The notes beneath the pieces were generated by a model. That model was given only the letters and a program-made list of their open reading frames with translations. It ran no database searches and was not told the origin of the DNA. From positions 21,974 through 85,973 of the forward strand of contig JBJEPS010000012.1 in NCBI GenBank assembly GCA_051881355.1: a stretch of DNA of 64,000 bases, in the 5' to 3' direction. This document shows, in pieces, positions 25,214 to 33,823 of this stretch; positions within the stretch are counted from its first letter, which is position 1, and the number at the start of each line of letters is the position of its first letter. This DNA is from Fimenecus sp051881355 (GTDB lineage: Bacteria > Bacillota > Clostridia > Oscillospirales > Acutalibacteraceae). Position numbers and translations under genes: made by a program.

Positions 25214-25512
25214 CAGCGGAACACCCTGCCCCAAAATGAGCCTTGTTGCGGCTTTTGCGCGCGGTCGGTATAGGTCAGCGCCGTGATGTCCCCCTCAACC
25301 GCCAGTTCTCCCATTTCCAAGCTCAAGCGGTTAATATGCAAATCTTCCCCTTTGACGGTCAATTCCCCCATTTGCGTAAACACAATGACCGTCTGCTCGT
25401 CAAAGCTGTCCACATCCGAAACACCCGATACCGTCAGACGGTGTCGGTCCTCCAGCACCACATTGTGCGGCACGGGCATTTGGTTTATGCTGTTTTGTTC
25501 ATTCATCGGCAT
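25213..25512 (-). CDS. yabP: Sporulation protein YabP
   Basis: 99 residues matching the YabP/YqfC family: PHNVVLEDRHRLTVSGVSDV, DSFDEQTVIVFTQMGELTVKG, LHINRLSLEMGELAVEGDI. YabP is a sporulation-specific protein of unknown biochemistry, located next to yabQ. ATG 25512 has AAGGGAGG eight bases upstream; earlier in-frame codons lack a site. Confidence 0.93.
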   Translation of the reverse strand: MPMNEQNSINQMPVPHNVVLEDRHRLTVSGVSDVDSFDEQTVIVFTQMGELTVKGEDLHINRLSLEMGELAVEGDITALTYTDRAQKPQQGSFWGRVFR

Positions 25513-25577
25513 AAAAAGAACCTCCCTTATGCAAATTCTATGCACATCGGGAGGCAGTTATGTTTGATTTGCTTCGA

Positions 25578-26336
25578 TTACTGCAAAAGGCTCGCCAATA
25601 AAACAGGCTGGCGCGTGGTAATATTATCGGGCGAAAAGGTCAGCAGATTTCGCATCACGAGCTTGTTGTCCGCCGTCCAGAACGAAACCTTTAGCCCCTC
25701 GGCGTGGAACACCTCGCAGAGCTTTTTGCTCGCATTTTTATAGTTACAGTTTAAGCCAACTGCGCCGCTTCGCTTGACCTCTTCGGCAATGCTTTTCAAA
25801 TAGGTTTCATCCTCTAAGCGCATTTTGTTGAGGTCAGCATTTAAGTAATAGGGAATCTCGGGCGCGTCGATTTTCACGGTTTGGGTGTGCTCTGCCGCAA
25901 CACCCGTAAAAAAGCATCTGCCCGTCAGCCCCGATTCATCAACCAAAGCCGCAATTTCGGGAATATTGGTAAACGCTTTTAAATCCAAATTCACTTGCAC
26001 GGTGTCGGATTTTTCGGCAATCAGCCGCAAAGCGTCTTCCAGCAAAACGCCCTCGTCCGCCCCCGCTTCTTCCGCGTGGAGCAGTACAGGCGTGCCGTCA
26101 TTGCGCACGGAAACATCGACTTCCAAAACCGGTACCTGCAAAGCAATCGCTTTTTCGATAAATTCCAGTGAATTTTCCGCCGTATTTTCCGCACCGCTGT
26201 GCGCAGTATACGTAAAGCCTGCAGGCAAGTCTATTTTTCCGTTGACAATACGGTTCAACTCTACCCCTGCGCGCGTTAAAAGCAACGCGCCCGCCGCGCC
26301 CACGGCAACGGCGGCAATTTTCGTAATTGCTTTCAT
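25578..26336 (-). CDS. Glycerophosphodiester phosphodiesterase-like protein
   Basis: 252 residues with a hydrophobic N-terminal anchor (about 6-22) and a GDPD barrel. AHSGAENTAENS occupies the usual HRG...PEN site, with His kept but Arg replaced by Ser. VLEVDVSVRNDGTPVLLH supplies the conserved Glu, Asp and His, and VSFWTADNK matches the C-terminal Trp block. It probably hydrolyses glycerophosphodiesters or related lipid head groups outside the membrane; the HR-to-HS change means activity is not certain. It follows the HAD gene by 25 bases. Confidence 0.78.
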   Translation of the reverse strand: MKAITKIAAVAVGAAGALLLTRAGVELNRIVNGKIDLPAGFTYTAHSGAENTAENSLEFIEKAIALQVPVLEVDVSVRNDGTPVLLHAEEAGADEGVLLEDALRLIAEKSDTVQVNLDLKAFTNIPEIAALVDESGLTGRCFFTGVAAEHTQTVKIDAPEIPYYLNADLNKMRLEDETYLKSIAEEVKRSGAVGLNCNYKNASKKLCEVFHAEGLKVSFWTADNKLVMRNLLTFSPDNITTRQPVLLASLLQ

Positions 26337-26361
26337 AGCCCTATCTCCTTGCCTTGCGTTT

Positions 26362-26961
26362 TTATTCCATTTCCTTCAGCCAAATCCCGTCCGATTTGAT
26401 TTTTTCAATACGATCGCCGGTGACGAAATACACATCTTTCGATATATCCATCATCGCACGGTCATTCATGGAATCGGTATAAAACTCATCAATTTCCGTA
26501 TCGCCGTACTGTTCGCGGTACGCACCGATTTTTCCCTCTCGATAGCACAACCGTCCGATCTCACCGGTTTTCAAATCCACTTCGGTGCCGATGTAATGCT
26601 GAATCCCGATACGTCGGCAAATCTCACCGAGCATCACCTCAGGACAGGCAGAAACAATCACATCGTCCTCATGTTGGATTTTCGGGTAAAAGCTCTTGAT
26701 TTTCTTTTCGTGCTCGTCCCAAAATTCCACAATAGACTGTTCGATATCCGGAAACTGTGCACAGCATTCCTTTAAAATATAGCCGTACTCGGATTTCACG
26801 CTGTCCAAGGGCACTTTCCCCATCTTATAGCGGACAAACGCCTCGCCGAATTTCGGCACATATTTTGCAATGGCTTTCGGCTCTTTTTTCAGATAATACA
26901 GAAAAATATCAAAACCGCTCTCGCCGTCATAAATGGTGTTGTCAAAATCAAATACACGCAT
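26362..26961 (-). CDS. HAD-superfamily IB phosphatase
   Basis: 199 residues with motif I FDFDNTIYDGES (Asp nucleophile and +2 Asp), motif II VSACPEVML and motif III/IV GDRIEKIKSDG, as in SerB-like and lipid-phosphate HAD-IB enzymes. YDGES is the subfamily mark. The substrate is unknown; the neighbouring GDPD-like gene suggests a phospholipid head-group context. ATG 26961 has AAGGTGG eight bases upstream. Confidence 0.82.
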   Translation of the reverse strand: MRVFDFDNTIYDGESGFDIFLYYLKKEPKAIAKYVPKFGEAFVRYKMGKVPLDSVKSEYGYILKECCAQFPDIEQSIVEFWDEHEKKIKSFYPKIQHEDDVIVSACPEVMLGEICRRIGIQHYIGTEVDLKTGEIGRLCYREGKIGAYREQYGDTEIDEFYTDSMNDRAMMDISKDVYFVTGDRIEKIKSDGIWLKEME

Positions 26962-27085
26962 TTTACAGACCACCTTACTGTTGAAAAGTATGTAAAAATT
27001 GATGTTGCGCTGTTAAAAAGCAAACCCGAAAGGGCGTGTATATATTGTATAGTAGCATTCCGCCGCTTGTTCGTCAAGAAAAACC

Positions 27086-28117
27086 TTAAAAATCCGACGG
27101 CTGCAAAACACCTTTTTCCGTAATAAACGCCGTGATGAGACGGTGGTCGGTCACGTCAAATGCCGGATTGAGCGTTTTTGCATTTCGGGGGATTTTGGGC
27201 GTTTCGTACCAAAGTGCGCGCAGTTCCTCTCCGTCTCGCTGTTCTATGGGGATTTCGGCACCTGTGGGGGTGTTTTTGTCAATCGTCGAAAACGGTGCGC
27301 AGACATAAAACGGAATACCGTAGTGCTTTGCCAAAATTGCCACGCCCGAGGTGCCGATTTTGTTGGCGGTATCGCCGTTTTTTGCCACGCGGTCACAGCC
27401 GACCAGCACCGCCTGCACCAAGCCCTGCTGCATCACATAAGACGCCATATTGTCGCAAAGCACGGTGACATCTATCCCCGCTTCGCACAGCTCATATGCC
27501 GTCAGTCGGGCGCCCTGCAAAAGCGGGCGGGTTTCGTCGGCATAGACTTTGATATTGTGTCCCTGTTCTTTGGAGACATACACAGGCGACAGCGCCGTGC
27601 CGTATTGGACTGTCGCAAGCCTTCCGGCGTTGCAGTGAGTCAAAACCGCATCGCAATCCTTCAAAATCGCCGCACCGTATTCGCCGATTTTGCGGCAAAC
27701 CGCAATATCCGCCGCGTGCAGTTCCAACGCCCGCGCCGTGAGCGCGGCTTTTTGCACGGCAATCGACTCTGCACTGTGCGCGCCTTGTGTTTTGCGCATT
27801 TCGCCCACTGCCCAGGACAGATTAACCGCCGTGGGGCGCGCGGTTTCAAGCGTTGCAGCATTTTTCAAAAATTCCGCTTGAAATGCGTCGGGTGTTTTCG
27901 CAGTGCTATCGTTTGCAAGCACCGCAAGCCCCACCGCCGCCGCCACACCGATGGCAGGCGCGCCGCGCACACGCAAGCGGTAAATGGCTTCGACCATATC
28001 GTCTAATCGATAAAGAGAAAGTACAACGGTTTGATTTGGCAATTTGGTTTGGTCTAACAGCAGCAGGCGATTGTGTTCGGTGTCAAAATGCACCGTTTCG
28101 CCGTGTAAATCATACAT
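27086..28117 (-). CDS. mtnA: S-methyl-5-thioribose-1-phosphate isomerase
   Basis: 343 residues of the MtnA/eIF2B-like fold with RVRGAPAIGVAAAVGL near the N-terminus, the catalytic-Cys block LTHCNAGRLAT, and GCDRVAKNGDTANKIGT carrying the catalytic Asp. It converts the aldose 5-methylthioribose-1-phosphate to the ribulose form in MTA salvage; related enzymes also take 5-deoxyribose-1-phosphate. It lies 33 bases after the phosphorylase gene that makes its substrate. No mtnB, mtnK or class II aldolase gene is in the window, so the next step must be encoded elsewhere. Confidence 0.94.
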   Translation of the reverse strand: MYDLHGETVHFDTEHNRLLLLDQTKLPNQTVVLSLYRLDDMVEAIYRLRVRGAPAIGVAAAVGLAVLANDSTAKTPDAFQAEFLKNAATLETARPTAVNLSWAVGEMRKTQGAHSAESIAVQKAALTARALELHAADIAVCRKIGEYGAAILKDCDAVLTHCNAGRLATVQYGTALSPVYVSKEQGHNIKVYADETRPLLQGARLTAYELCEAGIDVTVLCDNMASYVMQQGLVQAVLVGCDRVAKNGDTANKIGTSGVAILAKHYGIPFYVCAPFSTIDKNTPTGAEIPIEQRDGEELRALWYETPKIPRNAKTLNPAFDVTDHRLITAFITEKGVLQPSDF

Positions 28118-28150
28118 ACAAGCTCTCCGATTTTGTAAAGGAAATATACT

Positions 28151-28963
28151 TTACAGTTTTTCTATTATGCGGCAGAGGAGTGTTTGCATTTCGGCACCCT
28201 TTCTGCGCCCTGCTTCCAAAACCTCTTCTTCCGTCAGCGGCTGTTTTAAAATACCCGCCGCCATATTGGAGATTAAGGAAAACGCCAACACGCGCATACC
28301 GCAATGGTTGGCGGCAATGACCTCAGGCACGGTGGACATGCCGACCGCGTCCGCACCGAGCGTACGAAACGCACGGATTTCGGCAGGCGTTTCATAACTC
28401 GGTCCTGAGCACGCAAGGTAAACGCCTTTACAGATATTGATACCCGTTTCTGCGGCGCACTGTTCGGCAAGTGCGCGCAAGTCGGGATTATAAGCAAAGC
28501 TCATATCGGGAAAACGACAACCAAACACATCGTCATTTTGCCCAACCAACGGATTTTTGCCCATAAAATTGATATGGTCTTCGATAAGCATAATATCGCC
28601 GACGGAAAATGCGGTATTCACCCCGCCCGCGGCGTTCGTTAAAATCAGCGTTTCCACCCCGAGGCAACGAAGCGTGCGAATGGGCAATAAAATATCCGCC
28701 ATTTCGTGTCCCTCATAGAAGTGCAGACGCCCCTGCATACAAATGACTGCTTTCCCCGCAAGCGTGCCCACAATAAAGCGCCCTTTGTGCCCGGGTGCAG
28801 TGGAGACGGGAAAGCCTTCAAGGTCTTTGTAGTCCACAAATACGGGATTTTCGATTCTTTCGCCCAAATCCCCAAGTCCCGAGCCCAAAATAATGCCGAT
28901 TTTCGGCTGTACGGCGATTTGCGCTTTGAGCAGTTCTGCATATTGTGCGGCAGTTTTACGCAT
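28151..28963 (-). CDS. Purine nucleoside phosphorylase, trimeric class
   Basis: 270 residues with the PNP-I motifs GSGLGDLGERI, APGHKGRF, LHFYEGHEM, LTNAAGGVN, and GPSYETPAEIR. SLISNMAAG holds Asn, the residue that selects 6-oxopurines (hypoxanthine, guanine); MTA phosphorylases have Asp there. Yet the later His that usually contacts the ribose 5'-OH (LSHEEV) appears as Glu (LTEEEV). This fits phosphorolysis of a 5'-modified inosine, such as 5'-methylthioinosine or 5'-deoxyinosine, delivered by the upstream deaminase. Starts inside the deaminase gene (8-base overlap) with CAGGAGG nine bases upstream. Confidence 0.88.
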   Translation of the reverse strand: MRKTAAQYAELLKAQIAVQPKIGIILGSGLGDLGERIENPVFVDYKDLEGFPVSTAPGHKGRFIVGTLAGKAVICMQGRLHFYEGHEMADILLPIRTLRCLGVETLILTNAAGGVNTAFSVGDIMLIEDHINFMGKNPLVGQNDDVFGCRFPDMSFAYNPDLRALAEQCAAETGINICKGVYLACSGPSYETPAEIRAFRTLGADAVGMSTVPEVIAANHCGMRVLAFSLISNMAAGILKQPLTEEEVLEAGRRKGAEMQTLLCRIIEKL

Positions 28964-30257
28964 TGGCTTTAACCTCCTGTTGAATACGGCGGGTGCGCTG
29001 TTCTACCTCAAATTTGATTTTTTCAATATCCAAGGTCAAATATTCGCCGTCATGGTACAGCACTTTGCCGTCTACCATTGTGAGAACCACATCTTCGCCG
29101 CTTGCGGCATAGACGAGATGATTGACGGTATCGTTGTGCGGACACATATGCACGGTATCCAAATCTACCACCGTCAAATCCGCCTTGTTGCCGACCGCAA
29201 TCACACCGCTGTCCTCGCGCCCTTGCGAACGCCAGCCGTTGACGGTGGCAATTTTTAAGACCTCGCGTTCGGACACAATGTTGGGTTGGCGGCGAATGCC
29301 TTTCGGGAGCAGTGCGCACAAATACATTTCTTTAAACATATCGAGGTTGTTATTCGACGCGACCGAGTCCGTCCCGAGCGCAACATTGATGCCTTTTTGC
29401 AACAGTGCCTGCACATCGCATACGCCGCTGCCGAGCTTTAAGTTGCTGGCGGGGTTGGTTGCGACAGTTACGCCCTTTTCTTTGAAAATTTCGCGGTCTT
29501 TTTCAGTCACCCACACGCAATGCGCCGCCGTACAGGGCACATCGAACACGCCGCAGGCAGCGAACAATTCGGCAGGGGTTAAGCCGCCGTGACGCTGTTT
29601 GCATTCCTCGTGCTCTTTTTCGGTTTCAGACAGGTGGATATGCGCACGCAGTCCGTGCGCCTGAACACTTTCTCCAAACTGCTCGATAATTGTGCGGCGG
29701 TTGGTGTATTCCGCGTGCAAACTCATATCGATTTTTATCCGCCCGTCACATGCATTGTGATAGGTCTTAATCAGATTTTCGCTTTCCTGAAAACTCGGAA
29801 TTTCGGAAATATCACCGTCCGCAAAGCTTGTAATCGCCCGTCCGAAGTTGCATTTGATGCCGCTGTCTGCAACGGCGCGCAGTACATTTTCCGAAAAGAA
29901 ATACATATCGGTAAACGATGCCGTGCCCGTCCTTATCATTTCGGCAACGGCAAGCGATGTGCTGTAATAGGCGTCCTCGTCCCGAATTTTGTCTTCAAAC
30001 GGGAACACGCGTTCCTCAAGCCAACGCTGTAACGGCAGATTTTCGGCATACCCGCGTAAAAGCGTCATCGCCGCGTGGGAATGGGCGTTGACAAGTGCAG
30101 GCATTAACAGGCGGTTTTTTCCGTCATACACGGTGCCGAAATCCTCTTTCGGCGCGCTGTCACCGATAAAGGCGATTTTATCGCCCCGCACACCGACATA
30201 TTGGTGCGGCTCAATTCGGAAATCTGCATTTAAAACAGTAATATCTTTAAAAAGCAT
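28956..30257 (-). CDS. MTA/SAH/5'-deoxyadenosine deaminase (amidohydrolase)
   Basis: 433 residues of the MtaD/DadD subgroup of metal-dependent amidohydrolases. NAHSHAAMTLL is the H-x-H metal site, followed by HLSETEKEH, CTAAHCVWV and LGTDSVASNNNLDMF (the last metal-binding Asp). These enzymes deaminate the adenine of methylthioadenosine, S-adenosylhomocysteine or 5'-deoxyadenosine to the inosine form. Its place just before a 6-oxopurine-type phosphorylase and mtnA supports that role over chlorohydrolase or guanine deaminase. It starts 4 bases after the stop of the phosphoesterase gene, with GGAGG eight bases before ATG. Confidence 0.88.
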   Translation of the reverse strand: MLFKDITVLNADFRIEPHQYVGVRGDKIAFIGDSAPKEDFGTVYDGKNRLLMPALVNAHSHAAMTLLRGYAENLPLQRWLEERVFPFEDKIRDEDAYYSTSLAVAEMIRTGTASFTDMYFFSENVLRAVADSGIKCNFGRAITSFADGDISEIPSFQESENLIKTYHNACDGRIKIDMSLHAEYTNRRTIIEQFGESVQAHGLRAHIHLSETEKEHEECKQRHGGLTPAELFAACGVFDVPCTAAHCVWVTEKDREIFKEKGVTVATNPASNLKLGSGVCDVQALLQKGINVALGTDSVASNNNLDMFKEMYLCALLPKGIRRQPNIVSEREVLKIATVNGWRSQGREDSGVIAVGNKADLTVVDLDTVHMCPHNDTVNHLVYAASGEDVVLTMVDGKVLYHDGEYLTLDIEKIKFEVEQRTRRIQQEVKANA

Positions 30258-30261
30258 TGTG

Positions 30262-31104
30262 TTATTCCTCCGTTGTTACGGTTACAACGACCAATTCGGG
30301 GCGGTTAAACACCCGCACGGGGAACAAGCTGTTCCCCAAGCCCCGACTGATATACAAAACCGTATTCTGTTCGGTAAATTCACCCGCATCGTAATACGGA
30401 AACAACCCTTGGTCAGGTGCGGCAAGTCCGCCGACAACCGGCAAGCGCACCTGCCCGCCGTGGGTATGCCCCGAAAAGACAAAATCCACCTCTGCCGCCG
30501 CGTAATTTGCAAGCTCCTGCGGCTCATGTGCCAACAGGATTTGCAAGGTGTTTTCAGGCAAATCGGCACAAAGTGTTTGCAGGGTTCCGTCCGCCAAATG
30601 CGCGTCATCTAAGCCCAAAAGCACAAATTCACACCCGCGCACGTTCACGGTTTTTGTTTCGTCATTTAAAATGTGCACACCACATTCCTGAAGTCCTGCG
30701 TACAGCGCGGTTTTGGTTTCATACGGCAAGCGGGTTTCGTGGTTGCCCGAAACAAAATACACGGGCGCAATTTCCGTTGCCGCAGACGCGAATTCCAACG
30801 CAATGTCAATATTCGTACGGCGGCTGTCCACCGTGTCGCCCGTCAGCAAAATCAAATCGGGATTTTGTTCGCGAATCCGTGAAAGCAAGGTTTCGTTTTG
30901 TTTGCCGAAGGCTTTGTTGTGCAAATCTGACACTTGCACAATTCTAAGCCCGCCTTCCGGCACAGCTTTTGCGGTCTGTGCCACATACTGCGTCACCGTC
31001 AAATCGTTGTTCTGCCACAGGACAAATAAAATCAGCAAAATCAGCGCAAGACTGAGCAATCCCACGTCGCGTTTGCGCCATTTTTGCGTTTTTTTCTGTT
31101 TCAT
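30262..31104 (-). CDS. YkuE-like membrane-anchored metallophosphoesterase
   Basis: 280 residues: a basic start, one transmembrane helix (GLLSLALILLILFVLW), then a phosphoesterase domain with VSDLHNKAFG, LTGDTVDSRR, GNHETR, LLAHEP and GHTHGGQVRLP. GHTHGGQ is typical of the YkuE/YpbG group. It probably cleaves phosphodiester bonds of lipids or nucleotides at the outer face. No good ribosome site precedes the ATG; a hairpin (31119-31142) sits right upstream, so translation may be weak or controlled. It leads directly into the deaminase gene. Confidence 0.83.
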   Translation of the reverse strand: MKQKKTQKWRKRDVGLLSLALILLILFVLWQNNDLTVTQYVAQTAKAVPEGGLRIVQVSDLHNKAFGKQNETLLSRIREQNPDLILLTGDTVDSRRTNIDIALEFASAATEIAPVYFVSGNHETRLPYETKTALYAGLQECGVHILNDETKTVNVRGCEFVLLGLDDAHLADGTLQTLCADLPENTLQILLAHEPQELANYAAAEVDFVFSGHTHGGQVRLPVVGGLAAPDQGLFPYYDAGEFTEQNTVLYISRGLGNSLFPVRVFNRPELVVVTVTTEE

Positions 31105-31118
31105 ACATTTATAAATTC

Positions 31119-31142
31119 GGGGCGGAAACTACGTTCCGCCCC
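31119..31142 (-). terminator. Hairpin between the cyclophilin and phosphoesterase genes
   Basis: GGGGCGGAA / TTCCGCCCC, a 9-bp perfect stem with a six-base loop, 7 bases after the cyclophilin stop. On the minus strand it is followed by AATTTATA rather than a long T run, so it may be a partial terminator or an mRNA stability element. Confidence 0.5.
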
Positions 31143-31148
31143 ACAAAA

Positions 31149-31745
31149 TTACACAGTCTCAAATGCAACTGTTTCAATCACGACGTCTTCGAGCGGCTTG
31201 TTTTGGAAAAAGTCCACTTTCACCGCGGCAATCCTGTCCACAACATCTAAGCCGTCCACGACCTGCCCAAACACGGTGTGCTTATAATCGAGCCACGGCG
31301 TGCCGCCCAAGGTTTCATACGCACGCACGCAATCGTTCGGAAACAGTTCCTCGGGTGCGGTTTCCAGCTGGTCAATCATATCGTCGGACACATTTTTTGC
31401 CTGCACAATAAAGAACTGACTGCCGTTGGTGTTCGGTCCTGCGTTCGCCATAGAAACAGCCCCGCGCAAATTGTGCAATTCCGGCGTAAATTCATCTTCG
31501 AAACTGTCACCCCAAATGCTTTCGCCGCCCATTCCCGAACCGGTCGGGTCACCGCCTTGAATCATAAAATCGTTAATCACACGGTGAAAAATCAGCCCGT
31601 TATAATATCCGTTTTCGGCATGGGTTTTAAAATTCTCCACCGCTTTGGGCGCAAAATCCGGAAACAGGCGGATTTTAATATCGCCCATATTGGTTTTGAG
31701 TACAGCGAGGGTTTCGCCTGCCTTCGGCGATTCAGTCTGCATCAT
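31149..31745 (-). CDS. Peptidyl-prolyl cis-trans isomerase, cyclophilin type
   Basis: 198 residues without signal peptide. Cyclophilin motifs are present: FHRVINDFMIQGGDPTGSG (active-site Arg and Gln-x3-Asp), MANAGPNTNGSQFFI, and FGQVVDGLDVVDRI near the end. It is cytoplasmic and catalyses proline isomerisation. The start codon lies inside the 3' end of the GGDEF gene (14-base overlap); AAAGGAGAG is supplied by that gene's last codons. Confidence 0.95.
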   Translation of the reverse strand: MMQTESPKAGETLAVLKTNMGDIKIRLFPDFAPKAVENFKTHAENGYYNGLIFHRVINDFMIQGGDPTGSGMGGESIWGDSFEDEFTPELHNLRGAVSMANAGPNTNGSQFFIVQAKNVSDDMIDQLETAPEELFPNDCVRAYETLGGTPWLDYKHTVFGQVVDGLDVVDRIAAVKVDFFQNKPLEDVVIETVAFETV

Positions 31746-33024
31746 ACTTTGCCTCTCCTTTATCCTTTATTGTTGTCACAATTTGATTTCTGCCGTTTGC
31801 TTTTGCCGCGTACAAAAGCATATCCGCTTTTTCTATATATTCGTCTATATGGCTTTGTGCCGTGGGAACAGCCGAATGAATCCCGACAGAGAGTGTAATC
31901 GGCTGCCCGCAACGGGGAATTTGCAAATTGGAAACCGCTTTGGCTACGCGGTTCATTGCCAAGAACGCATCGGAACGGCTTTTATCTTCAAACACAACCA
32001 TCAACTCGTCCCCGCCGAGACGGTATGCATGCACACCGTCTTCCGCTTCCACTGCCGCAAGCGCCTCACCGACCGCCCGCAAACACGCATCGCCCACGGT
32101 ATGCCCGTATGTATCGTTAATCAGTTTAAAATTGTCAATATCCGCAATTGCCATCGTAACAAAGCAGCCTTTTTCCGCAGCGCGCGCAAGCGTTTCAGCG
32201 CTTTCCCGCACAAAACTACGCCGACTGCGAAGCCCTGTCAAATCGTCGGTATTGGTGAGCTTTTGCAGCTGCCGATTTTTCGCTTCAATCTGCACGCGGT
32301 TATCCTGTAATTCCGTATTTAACCGGTTCAGCGCCTCGCTTTTTTGCAGAAGACTGTATTCCTTTAAAAACACCTTATATTTTGAGCGGTACCGTGAAAT
32401 GCCGATCACTATCGACAAAAGTGCAACAATCATTATGCGGAACAGCAAAAGCGCCTCTAAAAACACCTGCAAATCCATACAGAATACCGCAATAAAAAAT
32501 GCCGTTATTGTCACAAAAACATTGGTAATCAGGACCACCGGTCGGTAATATAGCGTGGCAGCCGAGACAAACAACGCTACAATCAAGGAAAACCCGATAA
32601 ATCCGGTTTCCAAATCCAAAACCGTAAATACAACACTGCGCAGCATATACAAAAGCATATATAGGTTACAGCAAACGGTAATCAGGCGATAATGCTTTTC
32701 CGGGTTGCGGCGAACCAACAACCCACCCACTAAACACAGCACGTTCAGAACAAACATAAACACATACAGCCCTGCAAAAATTCGAGCGCTCGTCGGAATT
32801 TCCCCTGTCACACGGTGAAAAGATACCGCAGCCACCCCACAGCGGACACTTTCCGTTATCAGTGCAATCCACAGCCAAAAGCGCACAGCCTTCATACGAT
32901 TGCGCACCGCTGTGTCTATGGCAAAGTCGTGTTTTAGCTGTGTCTCATTTTCCTTGCATTCGGTAAGAATGGCTTTTTCACTGTTTGTGTCAAAAAAAGA
33001 AAGTACTTTTTCATACAGCCGCAT
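31732..33024 (-). CDS. Membrane-bound GGDEF-domain diguanylate cyclase
   Basis: 430 residues. About six transmembrane helices fill residues 45-210, a short coiled coil follows (LQDNRVQIEAKNRQLQKL), and the GGDEF domain begins at TNTDDLTGLRSRRSF. The signature is RLGGDEL in place of GGDEF, a variant seen in active cyclases, and the substrate Asp in IADIDNFKLINDTYGH is kept. It likely makes cyclic di-GMP in response to a membrane signal. No RxxD inhibitory site is obvious. The start ATG 33024 has GAGGTGG nine bases upstream. It is in the same direction as the SAM-by-product genes but has no clear link with them. Confidence 0.88.
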   Translation of the reverse strand: MRLYEKVLSFFDTNSEKAILTECKENETQLKHDFAIDTAVRNRMKAVRFWLWIALITESVRCGVAAVSFHRVTGEIPTSARIFAGLYVFMFVLNVLCLVGGLLVRRNPEKHYRLITVCCNLYMLLYMLRSVVFTVLDLETGFIGFSLIVALFVSAATLYYRPVVLITNVFVTITAFFIAVFCMDLQVFLEALLLFRIMIVALLSIVIGISRYRSKYKVFLKEYSLLQKSEALNRLNTELQDNRVQIEAKNRQLQKLTNTDDLTGLRSRRSFVRESAETLARAAEKGCFVTMAIADIDNFKLINDTYGHTVGDACLRAVGEALAAVEAEDGVHAYRLGGDELMVVFEDKSRSDAFLAMNRVAKAVSNLQIPRCGQPITLSVGIHSAVPTAQSHIDEYIEKADMLLYAAKANGRNQIVTTIKDKGEAKYDAD

Positions 33025-33088
33025 TTCTTCCGCCCACCTCTCGCACATAGCGCGATTTTATCTCAATTTAATATAGTATAGCAAAAAT

Positions 33089-33811
33089 TCAGTCATTCGT
33101 AAACCTTCTACCGAAAAATTGTGCTTGCAAATTTTCAACTTTTTTTGCATCTGCCGCTTCGTATTTGTCAAACGGGAACGGAATTCCCAGTGCCGTATAC
33201 TTTTCTGTGCACAGTTTCATAAACGGCAGCAATTCAACCTTTTCCACGCAGGAATACGACTTAAGCATCTCCGCAAGCGCTTCCATATCTCGTGGGGTAT
33301 CATTCACGCCGGGGGTGACAACCTGCCGCACAATGACACGCTTTTTTCGGCTGTCCGCATACTCCAGAAAGCGTAAAACCGTTTCGAGCGGTATCCCGAT
33401 ATATTTTTCATATTTTTCGGTATCAGAAAACTTAATGTCCAACAAAACAATGTCGGTAACGGCAAGCAGGCTTTCAACAGCACCGTCCAAACGAATACCT
33501 GACGTGTCCAAAGCAGTGGAAAGCCCGTCACCTTTACACAGTTTGAATAATTCCGTGACGAATTCCGCTTGCAAAAGCGGCTCACCGCCCGAAACGGTCA
33601 CGCCGCCCGCCGCGCCGTAATAGGCTTTGTATTTTTGTATTTTGCGGAACAACGTTTCGGCATCTACTTGCATGCCGCCGGTTTTGTCCCACGTGTCGGG
33701 ATTATGACAATACGGGCAACGCAACGGACAGCCCTGCAAAAACACCACGCTGCGCACACCGGGACCGTCTACCGTGCCGAGACTTTGAAAAGAATGGATT
33801 CTGCCAACCAT
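33089..33811 (-). CDS. pflA: Pyruvate formate-lyase activating enzyme (radical SAM)
   Basis: 240 residues. The radical-SAM cluster motif is in QGCPLRCPYCHNPDTW (C-x3-C-x2-C), preceded by HSFQSLGTVDGPGVR, the PflA signature; TVSGGEPLLQ follows. It splits SAM to methionine and 5'-deoxyadenosine to install a glycyl radical in a formate-lyase. No pfl gene is adjacent; the upstream neighbour is the AhcY-type gene, 12 bases away. Co-location with enzymes that remove 5'-deoxyadenosine-type products is notable. Confidence 0.93.
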   Translation of the reverse strand: MVGRIHSFQSLGTVDGPGVRSVVFLQGCPLRCPYCHNPDTWDKTGGMQVDAETLFRKIQKYKAYYGAAGGVTVSGGEPLLQAEFVTELFKLCKGDGLSTALDTSGIRLDGAVESLLAVTDIVLLDIKFSDTEKYEKYIGIPLETVLRFLEYADSRKKRVIVRQVVTPGVNDTPRDMEALAEMLKSYSCVEKVELLPFMKLCTEKYTALGIPFPFDKYEAADAKKVENLQAQFFGRRFTND

Positions 33812-33823
33812 GGATTTGCTTCC

